Part shown: piece by piece, positions 18,073 to 26,736 of the stretch
Numbering within the stretch: the stretch's first letter is position 1
Layout: each line of letters begins with the position of its first letter
Assembly: GCA_016744295.1 (NCBI GenBank)
Contig: JADGEQ010000001.1
Location: 62,001 to 126,000, forward strand
Origin: Desulfobacteraceae bacterium
Lineage (GTDB): Bacteria; Desulfobacterota; Desulfobacteria; Desulfobacterales; Desulfobacteraceae
Direction of reading: 5' to 3'
Length of the DNA: 64,000 bases
Made by a program: the position numbers and the translations under genes
The notes under the pieces: generated by a model
The model's database searches: none
What the model was told of the DNA's origin: nothing
The model's input: only the letters and a program-made list of their open reading frames with translations

Positions 18073-19584
18073 TCACTTCAAAAAAGGAAGGATGATCGTA
18101 TTTACAATGGTTCCTGAAAAAAGCCCAACAAGGATCAGGGAACAACTGACAAGTCCGGATACTATCAACATGGACACAGGCGCTTCTTCCATCTTCCCAG
18201 AAACGGCATCCTTTTCTCCATGGCCCTCTCCTGCATGCCCCTCTCTTATACGATTTGGTGAAGGGGGAGAAAAAAAACAAATCTCAAAAACTCTGAAGAA
18301 CAGAACCGCACAGATCAGGCTTGAAATGATCAGTGCTGCCGCAAAATGGTAGGCCCCCTTTTCAAATGCACCCATGATCAGATACCACTTGCTGAAAAAA
18401 CCACAGGTGGGCGGCACGCCAACAATACTGAATGCCGCTATGACAAATCCTGCCATTGTCCAGGGCATTTTACCAAAAAGTCCAGTAAGGTTCGAAAGAT
18501 CTACATCTTTAAGTTTATACACTATATTTCCCACTGCAAGAAAAATAGCAAAGGTCATCAGAGCGTCGTTTAATATATGCAAAATTGCACCGGTCATACC
18601 CAGCTGATTGCCCATCCACGCCCCCCCGACCATATAGCCTATTTCACAGACAATGATATAGGCGAGCATTTTTTTTAGATTTTTTTGAGCAAGTGCCATC
18701 ACACCGCCAAAAAGGATGGCAATGCTGGCAAGGACGACAACAACATCTGAAAGATGAAGGGTTGTAAAAATATAATCATACCCGAATACGGTAATCATCA
18801 GCCGTATCATCACATAAATCATCACCTTTGTCATCAACGGGGCAACAGCCCTTGAAAAAGCCACGGGAGAATAGGAATAGGCGTTGGGTAACCATACATG
18901 CAGGGGGAAAAAAGCCATCTTTATCCAGAGTCCGACCATGCAGAGAATAAAGGCAGTCAGCACGGTTGAGGAGCCTTGGTGAGACTGGAGGATAAGGGCC
19001 ACATCCGCCATATTAAGGGAGCCTGTCTGCATATAAAGATATCCCACACCCAACAGATAAAAACTGGCGCCTATGACGCCGATAAAAACATAATTCAGAC
19101 TTGCCAGGGGTCCTCTGTCACGGTCTCCAATGGCCACCATGGCATAACTGGTAAGAGAAGTGATCTCAATGAGAACATAGAGATTAAACAAATCACCCGT
19201 GGCCGTAACTCCGAGAAGTCCTGTCACAAACAAACAATAAAGAGAATAAAATGATCCGATCCGATCATGGGTTTCCTGGATAACGCTCCGATAACTTGCA
19301 ATAAGATTCAAAAAGGCAATGCCGGAGACAATCAACAGCACCATGGCATTTAAAAGATCTATCCTGTATTCGATGCCCATGGGCGGATCCCACCCTGCGA
19401 GCTTGTACTGGATGGTGCCATGGGCTATGACCTGCATCAACACGTTAACGGAAAAAAATGTTGACAGCCCAAGGCCTGCAAGGGCAATTGGATATGACAA
19501 TCGTTCTTCGATCCAGGCGGCAAGCCCTGCTAAAAGAGCGGCTAAAAGCGGTGCAACAACAATGAGTACGGGGTAATTATCCAT
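18073..19584 (-). CDS. mrpD: MrpD-like cation/proton antiporter subunit (first copy)
   Basis: This 503-residue polytopic protein has the family signatures: LYVLIEITSLTSYAMV (conserved Glu), GLWIKMAFFPLHVWLPNAY (Lys and His), and PLMTKVMIYVMIRL. It starts 3 bases after the stop of the MrpC-like gene, matching the usual C-D order of Mrp operons, so this is the copy I would call MrpD proper. Near its C-terminus there is a short hydrophilic insert (SPPSPNRIREGHAGEGHGEK) between membrane segments that the other copies lack. Confidence 0.9.
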   Translation of the reverse strand: MDNYPVLIVVAPLLAALLAGLAAWIEERLSYPIALAGLGLSTFFSVNVLMQVIAHGTIQYKLAGWDPPMGIEYRIDLLNAMVLLIVSGIAFLNLIASYRSVIQETHDRIGSFYSLYCLFVTGLLGVTATGDLFNLYVLIEITSLTSYAMVAIGDRDRGPLASLNYVFIGVIGASFYLLGVGYLYMQTGSLNMADVALILQSHQGSSTVLTAFILCMVGLWIKMAFFPLHVWLPNAYSYSPVAFSRAVAPLMTKVMIYVMIRLMITVFGYDYIFTTLHLSDVVVVLASIAILFGGVMALAQKNLKKMLAYIIVCEIGYMVGGAWMGNQLGMTGAILHILNDALMTFAIFLAVGNIVYKLKDVDLSNLTGLFGKMPWTMAGFVIAAFSIVGVPPTCGFFSKWYLIMGAFEKGAYHFAAALIISSLICAVLFFRVFEICFFSPPSPNRIREGHAGEGHGEKDAVSGKMEEAPVSMLIVSGLVSCSLILVGLFSGTIVNTIILPFLK

Positions 19585-19587
19585 AAT

Positions 19588-19983
19588 TTATTTTTCCGAT
19601 AAGCGCATCCTGAGTTCATCTTCTTCCAGGGTCTGATACCGCTGGTAAATTCTGACGGCAAGGGCCATGGCAACACCAAAGGTTGCAACGGACACCACAA
19701 TTGCGGTCAACATCAACACATGGGGCAAGGGGTTAATATAATCAAGGGCATGGATGGTGGCGCCATGTCCGCCATGGACATTTTCAATAATCGGCAGGGT
19801 GGCGTCTCGTTTATAGCCGATGGACACATAAAAAAGAATGATGGCGGTTTGAAAAATATTCATCCCCACCAGTTTTTTGATCAAATTATTTTTTGCAATC
19901 ATTGCATAAAGACCGATCATCATTAATACCACATAGAGCCAATAGTTGTATTTTGCCACGACCAGGGCTAACAAATCCGTCAT
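19588..19983 (-). CDS. mrpC: Mrp antiporter subunit C (NuoK-like)
   Basis: This 131-residue protein has three membrane helices and the NuoK/MrpC fold: YWLYVVLMMIGLYAMIA, NLIKKLVGMNIFQTAIILFY, and LPHVLMLTAIVVSVATFGV. The loop between helices two and three carries a His/Gly-rich stretch (ENVHGGHGATIHALD). It starts 9 bases after the MrpB-like stop and is followed 3 bases later by the first MrpD-like gene. Confidence 0.92.
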   Translation of the reverse strand: MTDLLALVVAKYNYWLYVVLMMIGLYAMIAKNNLIKKLVGMNIFQTAIILFYVSIGYKRDATLPIIENVHGGHGATIHALDYINPLPHVLMLTAIVVSVATFGVAMALAVRIYQRYQTLEEDELRMRLSEK

Positions 19984-19992
19984 AATCTTAAC

Positions 19993-20817
19993 CTATAGTC
20001 CTTCATCGTGTCTGCCCGCCGAGACGATATTAACATAAATAATAACCATAACAGCCGTAACAGCTATTCCCACACCGATTTCAACCCCCAGCATACCCAA
20101 AGCCCTCACATGATGGGGATCATGGGGTACAAAGGGCGCAAGTTTTGAATAATCCAGAAAGTTGCCTCCCATGGGCATACAAACCACTGCAATCCCAACA
20201 TAAATTAACACCCCGATGGCCGCATAGATGCCAAGAACTTTTTCCTTAATTCGTCTTAAAAGGGTTTTTAGATTATATGAAATAGCCAGCAGGATCAGGC
20301 TGGAACCCAGAATCACCCCCCCCTGAAATCCGCCACCGGGGGAAAAATCGCCATGGGCTATGACATAGAGGCCATAAATCTGGATAAAGGGGATTAAAAT
20401 CCGGCAAACCGTTTTTATAATCAGATCCGAGGGAACCCAATCCTTATCCATATGTTCAAACTCATTTTCCACGGTCAAAACTTTTTGACTGTCCTTTACA
20501 TGGAGGATAACTCCCGTGGCTGTATGCCGGTAAAAGTGTTCTTTTTTTTCTCTAAAATCCCTCAACAGAATAAAACAGGCCAGCCCCCCCGTAAAAATAA
20601 CGGCTGTTTCAAACATGGTATCAAATCCCCTATAATCCGCAAGAACAGCGGTTACCAGGTTAGGAACCTGTGTTTGATCAAAGGCCTTCTCAATATAATC
20701 CTTTGAAAGGTGGAGGGATGCAGGGGAAGAAGGATCTCCCCAATCGGGAAAATCTCCTGTTCCGTAGAGCAGCAATGCCCCTGTCAGGCAAACAACGACA
20801 AACCCTAAAAATTTCAA
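19993..20817 (-). CDS. mrpB: MbhE-MnhB fusion-type antiporter subunit
   Basis: This 274-residue protein has two parts. Residues 1-105 look like the MbhE domain (signal-like first helix, then DYIEKAFDQTQVPNLVTAVL and RGFDTMFETAVIFTGGLAC). The rest is MnhB-like, with IQIYGLYVIAHGDFSPGGGF and GGVILGSSLILLAI. In Bacillus Mrp these are parts of MrpA and MrpB; here and in archaeal membrane-bound hydrogenases they are arranged separately from the large subunit. Its start overlaps the MbhD-like gene's stop by 4 bases. Confidence 0.87.
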   Translation of the reverse strand: MKFLGFVVVCLTGALLLYGTGDFPDWGDPSSPASLHLSKDYIEKAFDQTQVPNLVTAVLADYRGFDTMFETAVIFTGGLACFILLRDFREKKEHFYRHTATGVILHVKDSQKVLTVENEFEHMDKDWVPSDLIIKTVCRILIPFIQIYGLYVIAHGDFSPGGGFQGGVILGSSLILLAISYNLKTLLRRIKEKVLGIYAAIGVLIYVGIAVVCMPMGGNFLDYSKLAPFVPHDPHHVRALGMLGVEIGVGIAVTAVMVIIYVNIVSAGRHDEGL

Positions 20818-21059
20818 TCTTTTGTCCTCCTGCTTGTCCTGAAAATGGCTGCCACAAAGAAAACCGTACTGACCCCTGCCCCGACGGAAGCTTCGGTAAA
20901 GGCAACATCAACAGCCCCCATAACCGCCCAGAGCAGACACATCATAAATGAATAGGCGCCAAATAAAATGGCAGTTGCCAGCAAATCCTTAACCGTAATC
21001 GCTGCGATTGCGCACAAGATAACAAAGGTTAGCACAATCAAATCAATTGGCCAGTGCAT
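20814..21059 (-). CDS. MbhD/DUF4040-type antiporter subunit
   Basis: This 81-residue protein has three short hydrophobic segments and the pattern seen in the MbhD (DUF4040) part of MrpA: TVKDLLATAILFGAYSFMM, followed by DVAFTEASVGAGVSTVFFV with the conserved Glu/Ala/Val-Gly stretch. In most Mrp systems this module is fused to MrpA, but here it is a separate gene. It is coupled to its neighbours: it starts 2 bases after the MnhG stop and overlaps the next gene by 4 bases. Confidence 0.87.
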   Translation of the reverse strand: MHWPIDLIVLTFVILCAIAAITVKDLLATAILFGAYSFMMCLLWAVMGAVDVAFTEASVGAGVSTVFFVAAIFRTSRRTKD

Positions 21060-21061
21060 GA

Positions 21062-21385
21062 TTAACCCTTTCTCTTTTTTTGAGTCCAGTGTCTTAATCC
21101 TGCCCGCATCCCCGCATCAACAATGGAATGGGTTGCCGTGGGACTGGCCAGAAACACAAAGAATACGATTAAAAACATTTTGATGGAAAGCAATAAAGAT
21201 TCCAGGGAAAAATGATGAAGATTGTACAATGCAAGCCCCATCACCATGGCAAGAATCCCCAGGGTATCCAGCTTTCCTGCTGGGTGGAGCCTGCAATAAA
21301 ACCCGGGCATCCGGATAATGCCCACGGCCCCCCCCAAAAAAAACACCAGGCCGATTAACAACAATATTATAACCAGTATATCCAT
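21062..21385 (-). CDS. mrpG: Mrp antiporter subunit G
   Basis: This 107-residue protein has three membrane helices. The MnhG signature is clear: FFLGGAVGIIRMPGFYCRLH, followed by AGKLDTLGI and the end block FLASPTATHSIVDAG. It lies between the MnhF-like and MbhD-like genes in the usual E-F-G order, after a gap of 66 bases. Confidence 0.92.
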   Translation of the reverse strand: MDILVIILLLIGLVFFLGGAVGIIRMPGFYCRLHPAGKLDTLGILAMVMGLALYNLHHFSLESLLLSIKMFLIVFFVFLASPTATHSIVDAGMRAGLRHWTQKKRKG

Positions 21386-21451
21386 TATTCCTCCATATTT
21401 AAATCACAATCACCCAATTTTTGGTCACCATGAACAGATAACGATAACGGG

Positions 21452-21739
21452 TCAATCCATAAAAGATTCTTCGTAGAGCCCTTTTCTCTTGTGGAAATAG
21501 CGGGATGCAGCCAGCACCGCAATAAAATTTAAGAATGCATAGGCCAGGGCAATGTCCACAAACATGTCAATGCGCTCATAGAGAAAACCGATTAATAATA
21601 GAAGAATAACGGTTTTACTCCCAATGGCATTGACCCCAATGAGCCGGTCCAGAACCGTAGGCCCGAACAAGGTTCTATACAGGGCAAAAAGCATAAGAAA
21701 ACACAGCCCCAACGCAATGCTTAGAAAAAAAGTATTCAT
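21452..21739 (-). CDS. mrpF: Mrp antiporter subunit F
   Basis: This 95-residue protein has three membrane helices with MnhF hallmarks: YRTLFGPTVLDRLIGVNAIG (the conserved GPT-DR pattern) and DIALAYAFLNFIAVLAASRY. Its ATG overlaps the MnhE stop by 4 bases. Confidence 0.92.
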   Translation of the reverse strand: MNTFFLSIALGLCFLMLFALYRTLFGPTVLDRLIGVNAIGSKTVILLLLIGFLYERIDMFVDIALAYAFLNFIAVLAASRYFHKRKGLYEESFMD

Positions 21740-22287
21740 ATTTCTTCTCCAAAAAGGTTCGCAACCTTTTCTAACATGATGCCGGGCAAGGCTTCGGCAG
21801 ATTCCCTGTCAATGGCATGCACCTTGAAGACCCCGTCACTGTCTGCTGTCACCGTTATGGTTCCGGGGGTCAGGGTGATGGAGTTGGCCAGGGTTGTGAT
21901 GGCAATATCGGATTTTAAATTGGTTTTAAAGGTAATAATGTGAGGATCTATCAGATCTATCATCCGGGGATGAAAGGTAAGATACAATAAATGAAAGTTG
22001 GCCTTAACGATTTCCCAGATCAACCAGGGGCAATATCGGACAAAGCGAATAAAAATAGTGGCATATTTGGCTTCCAGGGCAGGAAACAGCAGGTCGTAAA
22101 AATAATATGCCACAAAAAAGCTTGAAATTCCCCCCAGCCATAGCAGCAGGGGTTCAAATTTTCCCGACAATACAATCCAGGACAAAAACAACAGAATAAA
22201 GGTGAGCAGAAAAGACAAAAAAGAGTTTAAAAACATGGATGCCGGCCTGCCGGTCTTTTTGGCACTGCCACTACTGGCTATAGTCAA
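21736..22287 (-). CDS. mrpE: Mrp antiporter subunit E
   Basis: I choose TTG 22287, seven bases after GGAGGG, giving 183 residues; the frame is open further to about 22305, and ATG 22236 is another possibility. Membrane segments lie in the first 80 residues. The MnhE block follows: FVRYCPWLIWEIVKANFHLL, then FKTNLKSDIAITTLANSITL and TPGTITVTADSDGVFKVHAI, as in the family. It lies about 45 bases after the response-regulator stop (22333) and probably shares its transcript. Confidence 0.88.
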   Translation of the reverse strand: MTIASSGSAKKTGRPASMFLNSFLSFLLTFILLFLSWIVLSGKFEPLLLWLGGISSFFVAYYFYDLLFPALEAKYATIFIRFVRYCPWLIWEIVKANFHLLYLTFHPRMIDLIDPHIITFKTNLKSDIAITTLANSITLTPGTITVTADSDGVFKVHAIDRESAEALPGIMLEKVANLFGEEI

Positions 22288-22332
22288 TGAACCACCCTCC
22301 CCCAATGTATAAAAATCAAGAATTAATAAGCG

Positions 22333-22806
22333 CTATTTTTCAACACCATACAGCTTACGGAATTTTCCATACAGTTTAGATATGGGGCCGGCCTTTTTTG
22401 CATCTGCTTGGGAATCATCAGATCCAGCAGATGATTTATCCTGCTGAAGCCTGTATTCGTAGGCTGCATTTATGGTCTCAATGAGGGACTCCATATCCAC
22501 GGGTTTGGATAAAAATTTAAATGCGTTATATTTGCCGCTTTCCAGGGCATTCTCAACACTTCCGTGACCGGTGAGAACAATACAGGGCAACTTGGGCTGC
22601 AACTCTTTCAGCCTTTTTTGAACTTCAATTCCATCAATTCCCGGCATCTGCAAATCCACAACCGCCACATCAAAACTTTCCCTGGCAGCCGCTTCAACCC
22701 CTTCTTCTCCAGAGAATGTTGTTTTAACCGTAAATCCATCAAGAACAAGCCGTTTGGCGAGATATTTTAAAAATGTTTGTTCATCATCTACAAAGAGCAG
22801 TTTCAT
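22333..22806 (-). CDS. receiver-domain response regulator heading the Mrp-type operon
   Basis: This is a receiver domain with a short polar tail (157 residues from ATG 22806; a tandem ATG at 22809 is also possible, and AAAGGA suits the second better). The acidic pocket is in LLFVDDEQ, the phosphoacceptor Asp is in VAVVDLQMPG, and the Thr and Lys are in VLTGHG and FLSKPVD. There is no output domain, only a Ser/Asp/Lys-rich linker and GPISKLYGKFRKLY. It lies directly upstream of mrpE on the same strand. It could act by protein contact, perhaps downstream of one of the histidine kinases at 26.7-30.4 kb (inference). Confidence 0.88.
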   Translation of the reverse strand: MKLLFVDDEQTFLKYLAKRLVLDGFTVKTTFSGEEGVEAAARESFDVAVVDLQMPGIDGIEVQKRLKELQPKLPCIVLTGHGSVENALESGKYNAFKFLSKPVDMESLIETINAAYEYRLQQDKSSAGSDDSQADAKKAGPISKLYGKFRKLYGVEK

Positions 22807-22809
22807 CAT

Positions 22810-23190
22810 ACATCCTTTACACGGTAAAAATAGATCTATATTTGTTTTTCCTAAAAGTCTGTATCAAAATTGTTCAATATAATTAGCAAAAGGGAAGCTT
22901 GGAGTCAACACAAAAAAAGAGATCAGAATCGACCACCACATTGTCTTTCAATTCGATATGTTCGGTAGATTTAGCCATCAAAACATCATCTTTTTTTCTG
23001 TATTTCCAAGAACTTGATCATCATTTATATAAATAGAAACACCCTGGTGGTTCCGAGGAGGAGGGTTGGATCTTGACGACGGCTGACGATTAGGATTCGC
23101 CGGGTGAAAGGCAAACTTGGTGATTTTTTATAACCCAGTATTAAGGGAATCCGACAGGATCAGCCGGATTCCCTTAACAAAATAAAGAAT
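22810..23190. other. 381-base intergenic region upstream of the Mrp operon
   Basis: This spacer holds the inverted repeat at 23141-23177 (listed separately). A small minus-strand frame at 22883-22978 (31 codons, starting MAKSTEHIELKDN) has no convincing ribosome site, and I do not call it a gene. The promoter of the response regulator/Mrp operon should lie here but I cannot pick it out with confidence. Confidence 0.5.
23141..23177 (-). terminator. strong hairpin after the PAS-NhaD gene
   Basis: TTAAGGGAATCCG (23141-23153) and CGGATTCCCTTAA (23165-23177) are perfectly complementary with an 11-base loop, beginning 13 bases after the NhaD stop. The hairpin is symmetric and lacks a good U-tract on either strand, so termination is likely but not certain. 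Confidence 0.6.
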
Positions 23191-25056
23191 TTATTTCACA
23201 ATGTGCATGAGGGAAGAGTTGAGCCAAAGATGGGTAAGAATACTGAGCACATATCCAAGGCCTATGACAGGCATCCATTTCAGATGGGCGCCAAAGGTGT
23301 AGACACCACGGGCCGTTCCCATGAGCGCCACGCCTGCGGCCGAACCAATGGAAAGCATTGACCCGCCGACACCTGCGGTTAGGGTTACCAATAACCATTG
23401 TCCGTGGGACATAATAGGATCCATGGTCAGAACAGCATACATCACCGGGATATTATCCACAATGGCCGACAGTATGCCCACAAGTGAATTTGCATAGGTA
23501 GCCCCCAGTCCCGTATACATAAAGTGGGAAACAAGCCCCAAATATCCGAACTGTGAAAGCCCTCCCACACAGAGAATGACACCATAGAAGAAAAGAAGAG
23601 TGTCCCACTCGGCCCTGGCAATTCTTTTCATCAGATCAAAGTGAACCGATTCAGAGGCAAATTCTTTTTCGTCCCGGACAATTTCAATAGCGCCGATAAC
23701 ATGGCCGCTCTTGTCACGTACCGGCGCTGCGGTCATGATCAGCCGGGTACCATTTTCGCCAATATTGGGGAAAAAAACCGCTGCCTCGTGGCCGGATTCA
23801 ATGTTGGTACTCTCATGGTGCTCCCCATGGTATAGTTTTTCAAATTCCGTTTCAGGAGCGTTGTCAAGGACCATATCCACCAAAATTTTTGTTTTTTCCG
23901 GTCTGAACGGCGACCAATACTTGTCAGTTCCGATGCGGTCCTTGGCCAGAACACCGGTAAGCTCTTCAACGTATTTATTCCAATGGGTAACCTTGCGCTC
24001 AAGGTTAATGGCAAAGGCCGGATAGGGAATGGAATCTATGATATGGGAAATTGACTTGGTTCTTTTGGAAGTGGCATATTGGGGCTTGAAGGGCACTGAA
24101 TTGCGAACACCCAAAATAGGATCATACTTGTTATACCGGCCTTCATGCCGCTTGATGTGATAGGAGAAAAACCCCAGATATCCCAACCCCAGCATCATGC
24201 CGGCAGCAGGGGGAAGATGGAGAAAATTATGGAAACAGACCGCCGTAATGATCGTAAGCAAAAAAAGAATCATCATGGGCACAGCCCCGTATTTCATTTG
24301 CACACTATCCTCACTGGCCTCTGGATTTCCTTTTCCTATGGCAAACATCATGATAAAGGCAGGGACCAGCCAGTTGACCAAAGCCGGGATAAACAGAACA
24401 AAAAATTCAAGAAACTGTACCTTCCCCTTCTGCCAGACCATGAGGGTCGTAATATCGCCAAAAGGTGAAAACGCACCGCCGGCATTGGCAGCCACTACGA
24501 TGTTAATACAGGCAAGAACAACAAATTTTTTATTCTGCCCGCCAACTGCCATAACAACAGCACCCATCAACAGGGCCGTGGTCAGGTTATCTGCAATGGG
24601 AGAGATGAGAAAGGCCAGCACTCCTGTAATCCAATAAATTTTAACCAGGGAATAGCCGCGGCTTACCAGAAACCCGCGAAGTCTTAAAAAAACAAACCGA
24701 TCCTCAAGGGAATTAATATAGGTCATGGCAACCAGAAGAAACAAAAACAGTTCGGCATACTCCAGCAGACTGTGTTTGATCGCCGCATGGGCCGTGTGGG
24801 TATCACCAACCTGTATATAGGCCAGGGCAACCAATACCCAGATAACACCGGCTGCGAGAATGACAGGCTTACTTTTCCTCAGATGAATGGTATTTTCAAA
24901 GGGGACCAGGGCATAGGCGGCCACAAAAAGCAGCACCCCCATATAGCCCCAAACGGTCTGGGTGAAATCGACCAGGGTTCCGGCATCTGACCCACCAGAT
25001 GCCAATACGACTGCTGGTGAAGCCAGCAGTGTCAACAAACAAATTAAAACTTTCAT
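23191..25056 (-). CDS. NhaD-type Na+/H+ antiporter with embedded PAS domain
   Basis: This 621-residue protein has a signal-like first helix followed by an ion-transporter-superfamily fold. The NhaD motifs are present in both halves: LISPIADNLTTALLMG and NAGGAFSPFGDITTLMVW, then GILSAIVDNIPVMYAVL and GVGGSMLSIGSAAGVALMG. Between the halves, at about residues 335-460, sits a soluble PAS domain (PAFAINLERKVTHWN ... LIMTAAPVRDKSGHVIGAIE). Ordinary NhaD proteins are 450-520 residues and lack this. The same PAS type occurs in the kinase at 28292-30373. It should exchange Na+ for H+, with activity possibly tuned by a small ligand or redox state (inference). Confidence 0.9.
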   Translation of the reverse strand: MKVLICLLTLLASPAVVLASGGSDAGTLVDFTQTVWGYMGVLLFVAAYALVPFENTIHLRKSKPVILAAGVIWVLVALAYIQVGDTHTAHAAIKHSLLEYAELFLFLLVAMTYINSLEDRFVFLRLRGFLVSRGYSLVKIYWITGVLAFLISPIADNLTTALLMGAVVMAVGGQNKKFVVLACINIVVAANAGGAFSPFGDITTLMVWQKGKVQFLEFFVLFIPALVNWLVPAFIMMFAIGKGNPEASEDSVQMKYGAVPMMILFLLTIITAVCFHNFLHLPPAAGMMLGLGYLGFFSYHIKRHEGRYNKYDPILGVRNSVPFKPQYATSKRTKSISHIIDSIPYPAFAINLERKVTHWNKYVEELTGVLAKDRIGTDKYWSPFRPEKTKILVDMVLDNAPETEFEKLYHGEHHESTNIESGHEAAVFFPNIGENGTRLIMTAAPVRDKSGHVIGAIEIVRDEKEFASESVHFDLMKRIARAEWDTLLFFYGVILCVGGLSQFGYLGLVSHFMYTGLGATYANSLVGILSAIVDNIPVMYAVLTMDPIMSHGQWLLVTLTAGVGGSMLSIGSAAGVALMGTARGVYTFGAHLKWMPVIGLGYVLSILTHLWLNSSLMHIVK

Positions 25057-25371
25057 TTTTCTCTCCGTAGGATCAAGGTCATTTTACTGCCTTGTCCCTA
25101 TTTAACGATCTAAAATTTTTACCCTAATTAGTTAGTCCTGCTCCATACATTTTTCATTTCATTACCAGCTCCCTAAACCCGCTACATCCGACGTTATAAA
25201 CATCCGCTCATCCTTGCTAACAGGTCAGGGCAGTCAAACAAACTCGTGATGGTACTTGATCAATTAATCTAAGTCAATTCTTTTTTATTTCTGTGGTGAG
25301 GGCAAATGTGCTGGGCGATTTTCATGAATTGGTCACAAAAAATATATGAGATTCATACAGATAAAAACGCC
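25057..25371. other. 315-base intergenic region
   Basis: This AT-rich spacer between the universal-stress-protein gene's stop and the start of the PAS-NhaD gene (both minus strand) probably holds the latter's promoter. I see no gene, clear hairpin or recognisable operator. Confidence 0.4.
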
Positions 25372-26256
25372 TTAATATTCGCTTTTATCTCCGGGTATGA
25401 GAAGGCAGGGGAAAATGGATTTATCAGCGATATTTTTCGAAACAGACCCAATCCATCGTTCCAAAATAGCGGCCTTGTCACTGGACCCGAGGATGATCAT
25501 GCTGGCCTGGTATTCTTTTGCTGCTTTTTCAATCTCTTTTTGGGGGTCTCCCACATAAACATGGGGCCTGGCGTTAATTCCAGCCTCCTCAAGCTCATCA
25601 CAAAGATCATCCAACCGTTTGCGCTCAGTCTTTCTGACTTTCTGCACCTCATGGGTATCCGGGCTTTTTAAGGCACTTTCCTTTACCACATGCATGATAT
25701 GAATCTCACCAATAACATTTTTCAATCCCTTAATATATTCAATGATTTTTTTGCCCGATTCAGACCAGTTGGTGGCAAACAATGGCCTGCCAAACAATTT
25801 TTCAGGAACAATTTTATCCTCCATCATGTGTTTGAATACCAGGATGGGAACGTTTGTCCTTCGGATCAACTCAGTGACATCCGAACCTGCATAGAGTTGT
25901 TTTAAGGCCCCTTTGTGGGAATGCCCTATTACAATCAGGTCCGGCAACTCCTTTTCGACAACCCGCAAAATTTCAGGTATAAGGGTTGAAACTTCAATAT
26001 AGGCACCCACTTCCAGTCCCATTTCAAATAAGTTTTCAGCCCAGTCAATGAACCTGATATTTGCGGTTTCTTTTAACTTGACCTCCTCCTCTTTAAGATG
26101 ACCCTTACCCCTTCTCATGGCCACATCCCCACGCTGGATAACGTTCAGAAAAACCACATGGTCAAGCCCGGCCCTTTGAAGACTCAACAATGAACTTATT
26201 GCATCATAGCAAAGATCTTCAAACTTGGTTACAAACAGCATTTTTTTTATCTTCAT
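25372..26256 (-). CDS. tandem universal stress protein
   Basis: This 294-residue protein has two USP domains. The first (1-145) starts KKMLFVTKFEDLCYDAISSL and ends with the ATP-loop-like block VIGHSHKGALKQLYAGSDVTELIRRTNVPILV. The second (about 155-285) has a fuller nucleotide loop, ILGSSDKAAILERWIGSVSKNIADKS followed by PCLLIPG. This domain order is common in anaerobes. It lies between a response regulator and the PAS-NhaD gene, fitting a stress/energy-status role in this cation block. Confidence 0.88.
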   Translation of the reverse strand: MKIKKMLFVTKFEDLCYDAISSLLSLQRAGLDHVVFLNVIQRGDVAMRRGKGHLKEEEVKLKETANIRFIDWAENLFEMGLEVGAYIEVSTLIPEILRVVEKELPDLIVIGHSHKGALKQLYAGSDVTELIRRTNVPILVFKHMMEDKIVPEKLFGRPLFATNWSESGKKIIEYIKGLKNVIGEIHIMHVVKESALKSPDTHEVQKVRKTERKRLDDLCDELEEAGINARPHVYVGDPQKEIEKAAKEYQASMIILGSSDKAAILERWIGSVSKNIADKSIFPCLLIPGDKSEY

Positions 26257-26343
26257 GGTATGGTATGGTCTCCCCTTAATTTTAAAATTTTGGCACCCGC
26301 TTGTTTATTCTAATAGTTTATTCTAATTTTGGCACCAAATTTT

Positions 26344-26736
26344 TTAACCAATCTTCTTTTCGATGGCTGCAACCAGTTCTTCGGGTTCAACGGGTTTTTC
26401 CAGATAAATATCCGGCATGGGAATTTCCCCTCCCTTAAACTCATCCAAGGCTTTTTGCGACTTTAAAAAAGACCTGAGGGCAATACCGGTGAACATTATA
26501 ACTGGAATCTTTTTAAGCACATCGTCTGTTTTCAGATGGCGGTACAATCGGATCCCACTCCCCCGGGGCATGAGCACATCGAGGATAACCAGATCAGGCG
26601 ATTGTTTTTCAATCATCTCCAATCCTTCTACACCATCATGGGCAACCAGTGGGATATACTCATTCTCTTCCAGAACCGTGACAACAAATGACCGGACATC
26701 GGGATCATCATCCACCACAAGTACCTTTTTGCTCAT
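26344..26736 (-). CDS. single-domain response regulator
   Basis: This 130-residue stand-alone receiver has acidic residues in LVVDDDPDV, phosphoacceptor D53 in VILDVLMPRG, Thr in MFTGIA and Lys in YLEKPVEPEE. There is no output domain. It overlaps the upstream hybrid kinase gene by 4 bases and is presumably phosphorylated by it or by the next kinase. Confidence 0.92.
   Translation of the reverse strand: MSKKVLVVDDDPDVRSFVVTVLEENEYIPLVAHDGVEGLEMIEKQSPDLVILDVLMPRGSGIRLYRHLKTDDVLKKIPVIMFTGIALRSFLKSQKALDEFKGGEIPMPDIYLEKPVEPEELVAAIEKKIG

Noticed and set aside
22883-22978. 31-codon minus-strand frame before the response regulator
   Set aside because: No convincing ribosome site and no recognisable sequence; left as spacer.
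26280-26340. Two TGGCACC strings upstream of the tandem stress-protein gene considered as sigma-54 promoters
   Set aside because: They are on the plus strand, pointing away from the gene, and no TTGC follows at the required spacing.
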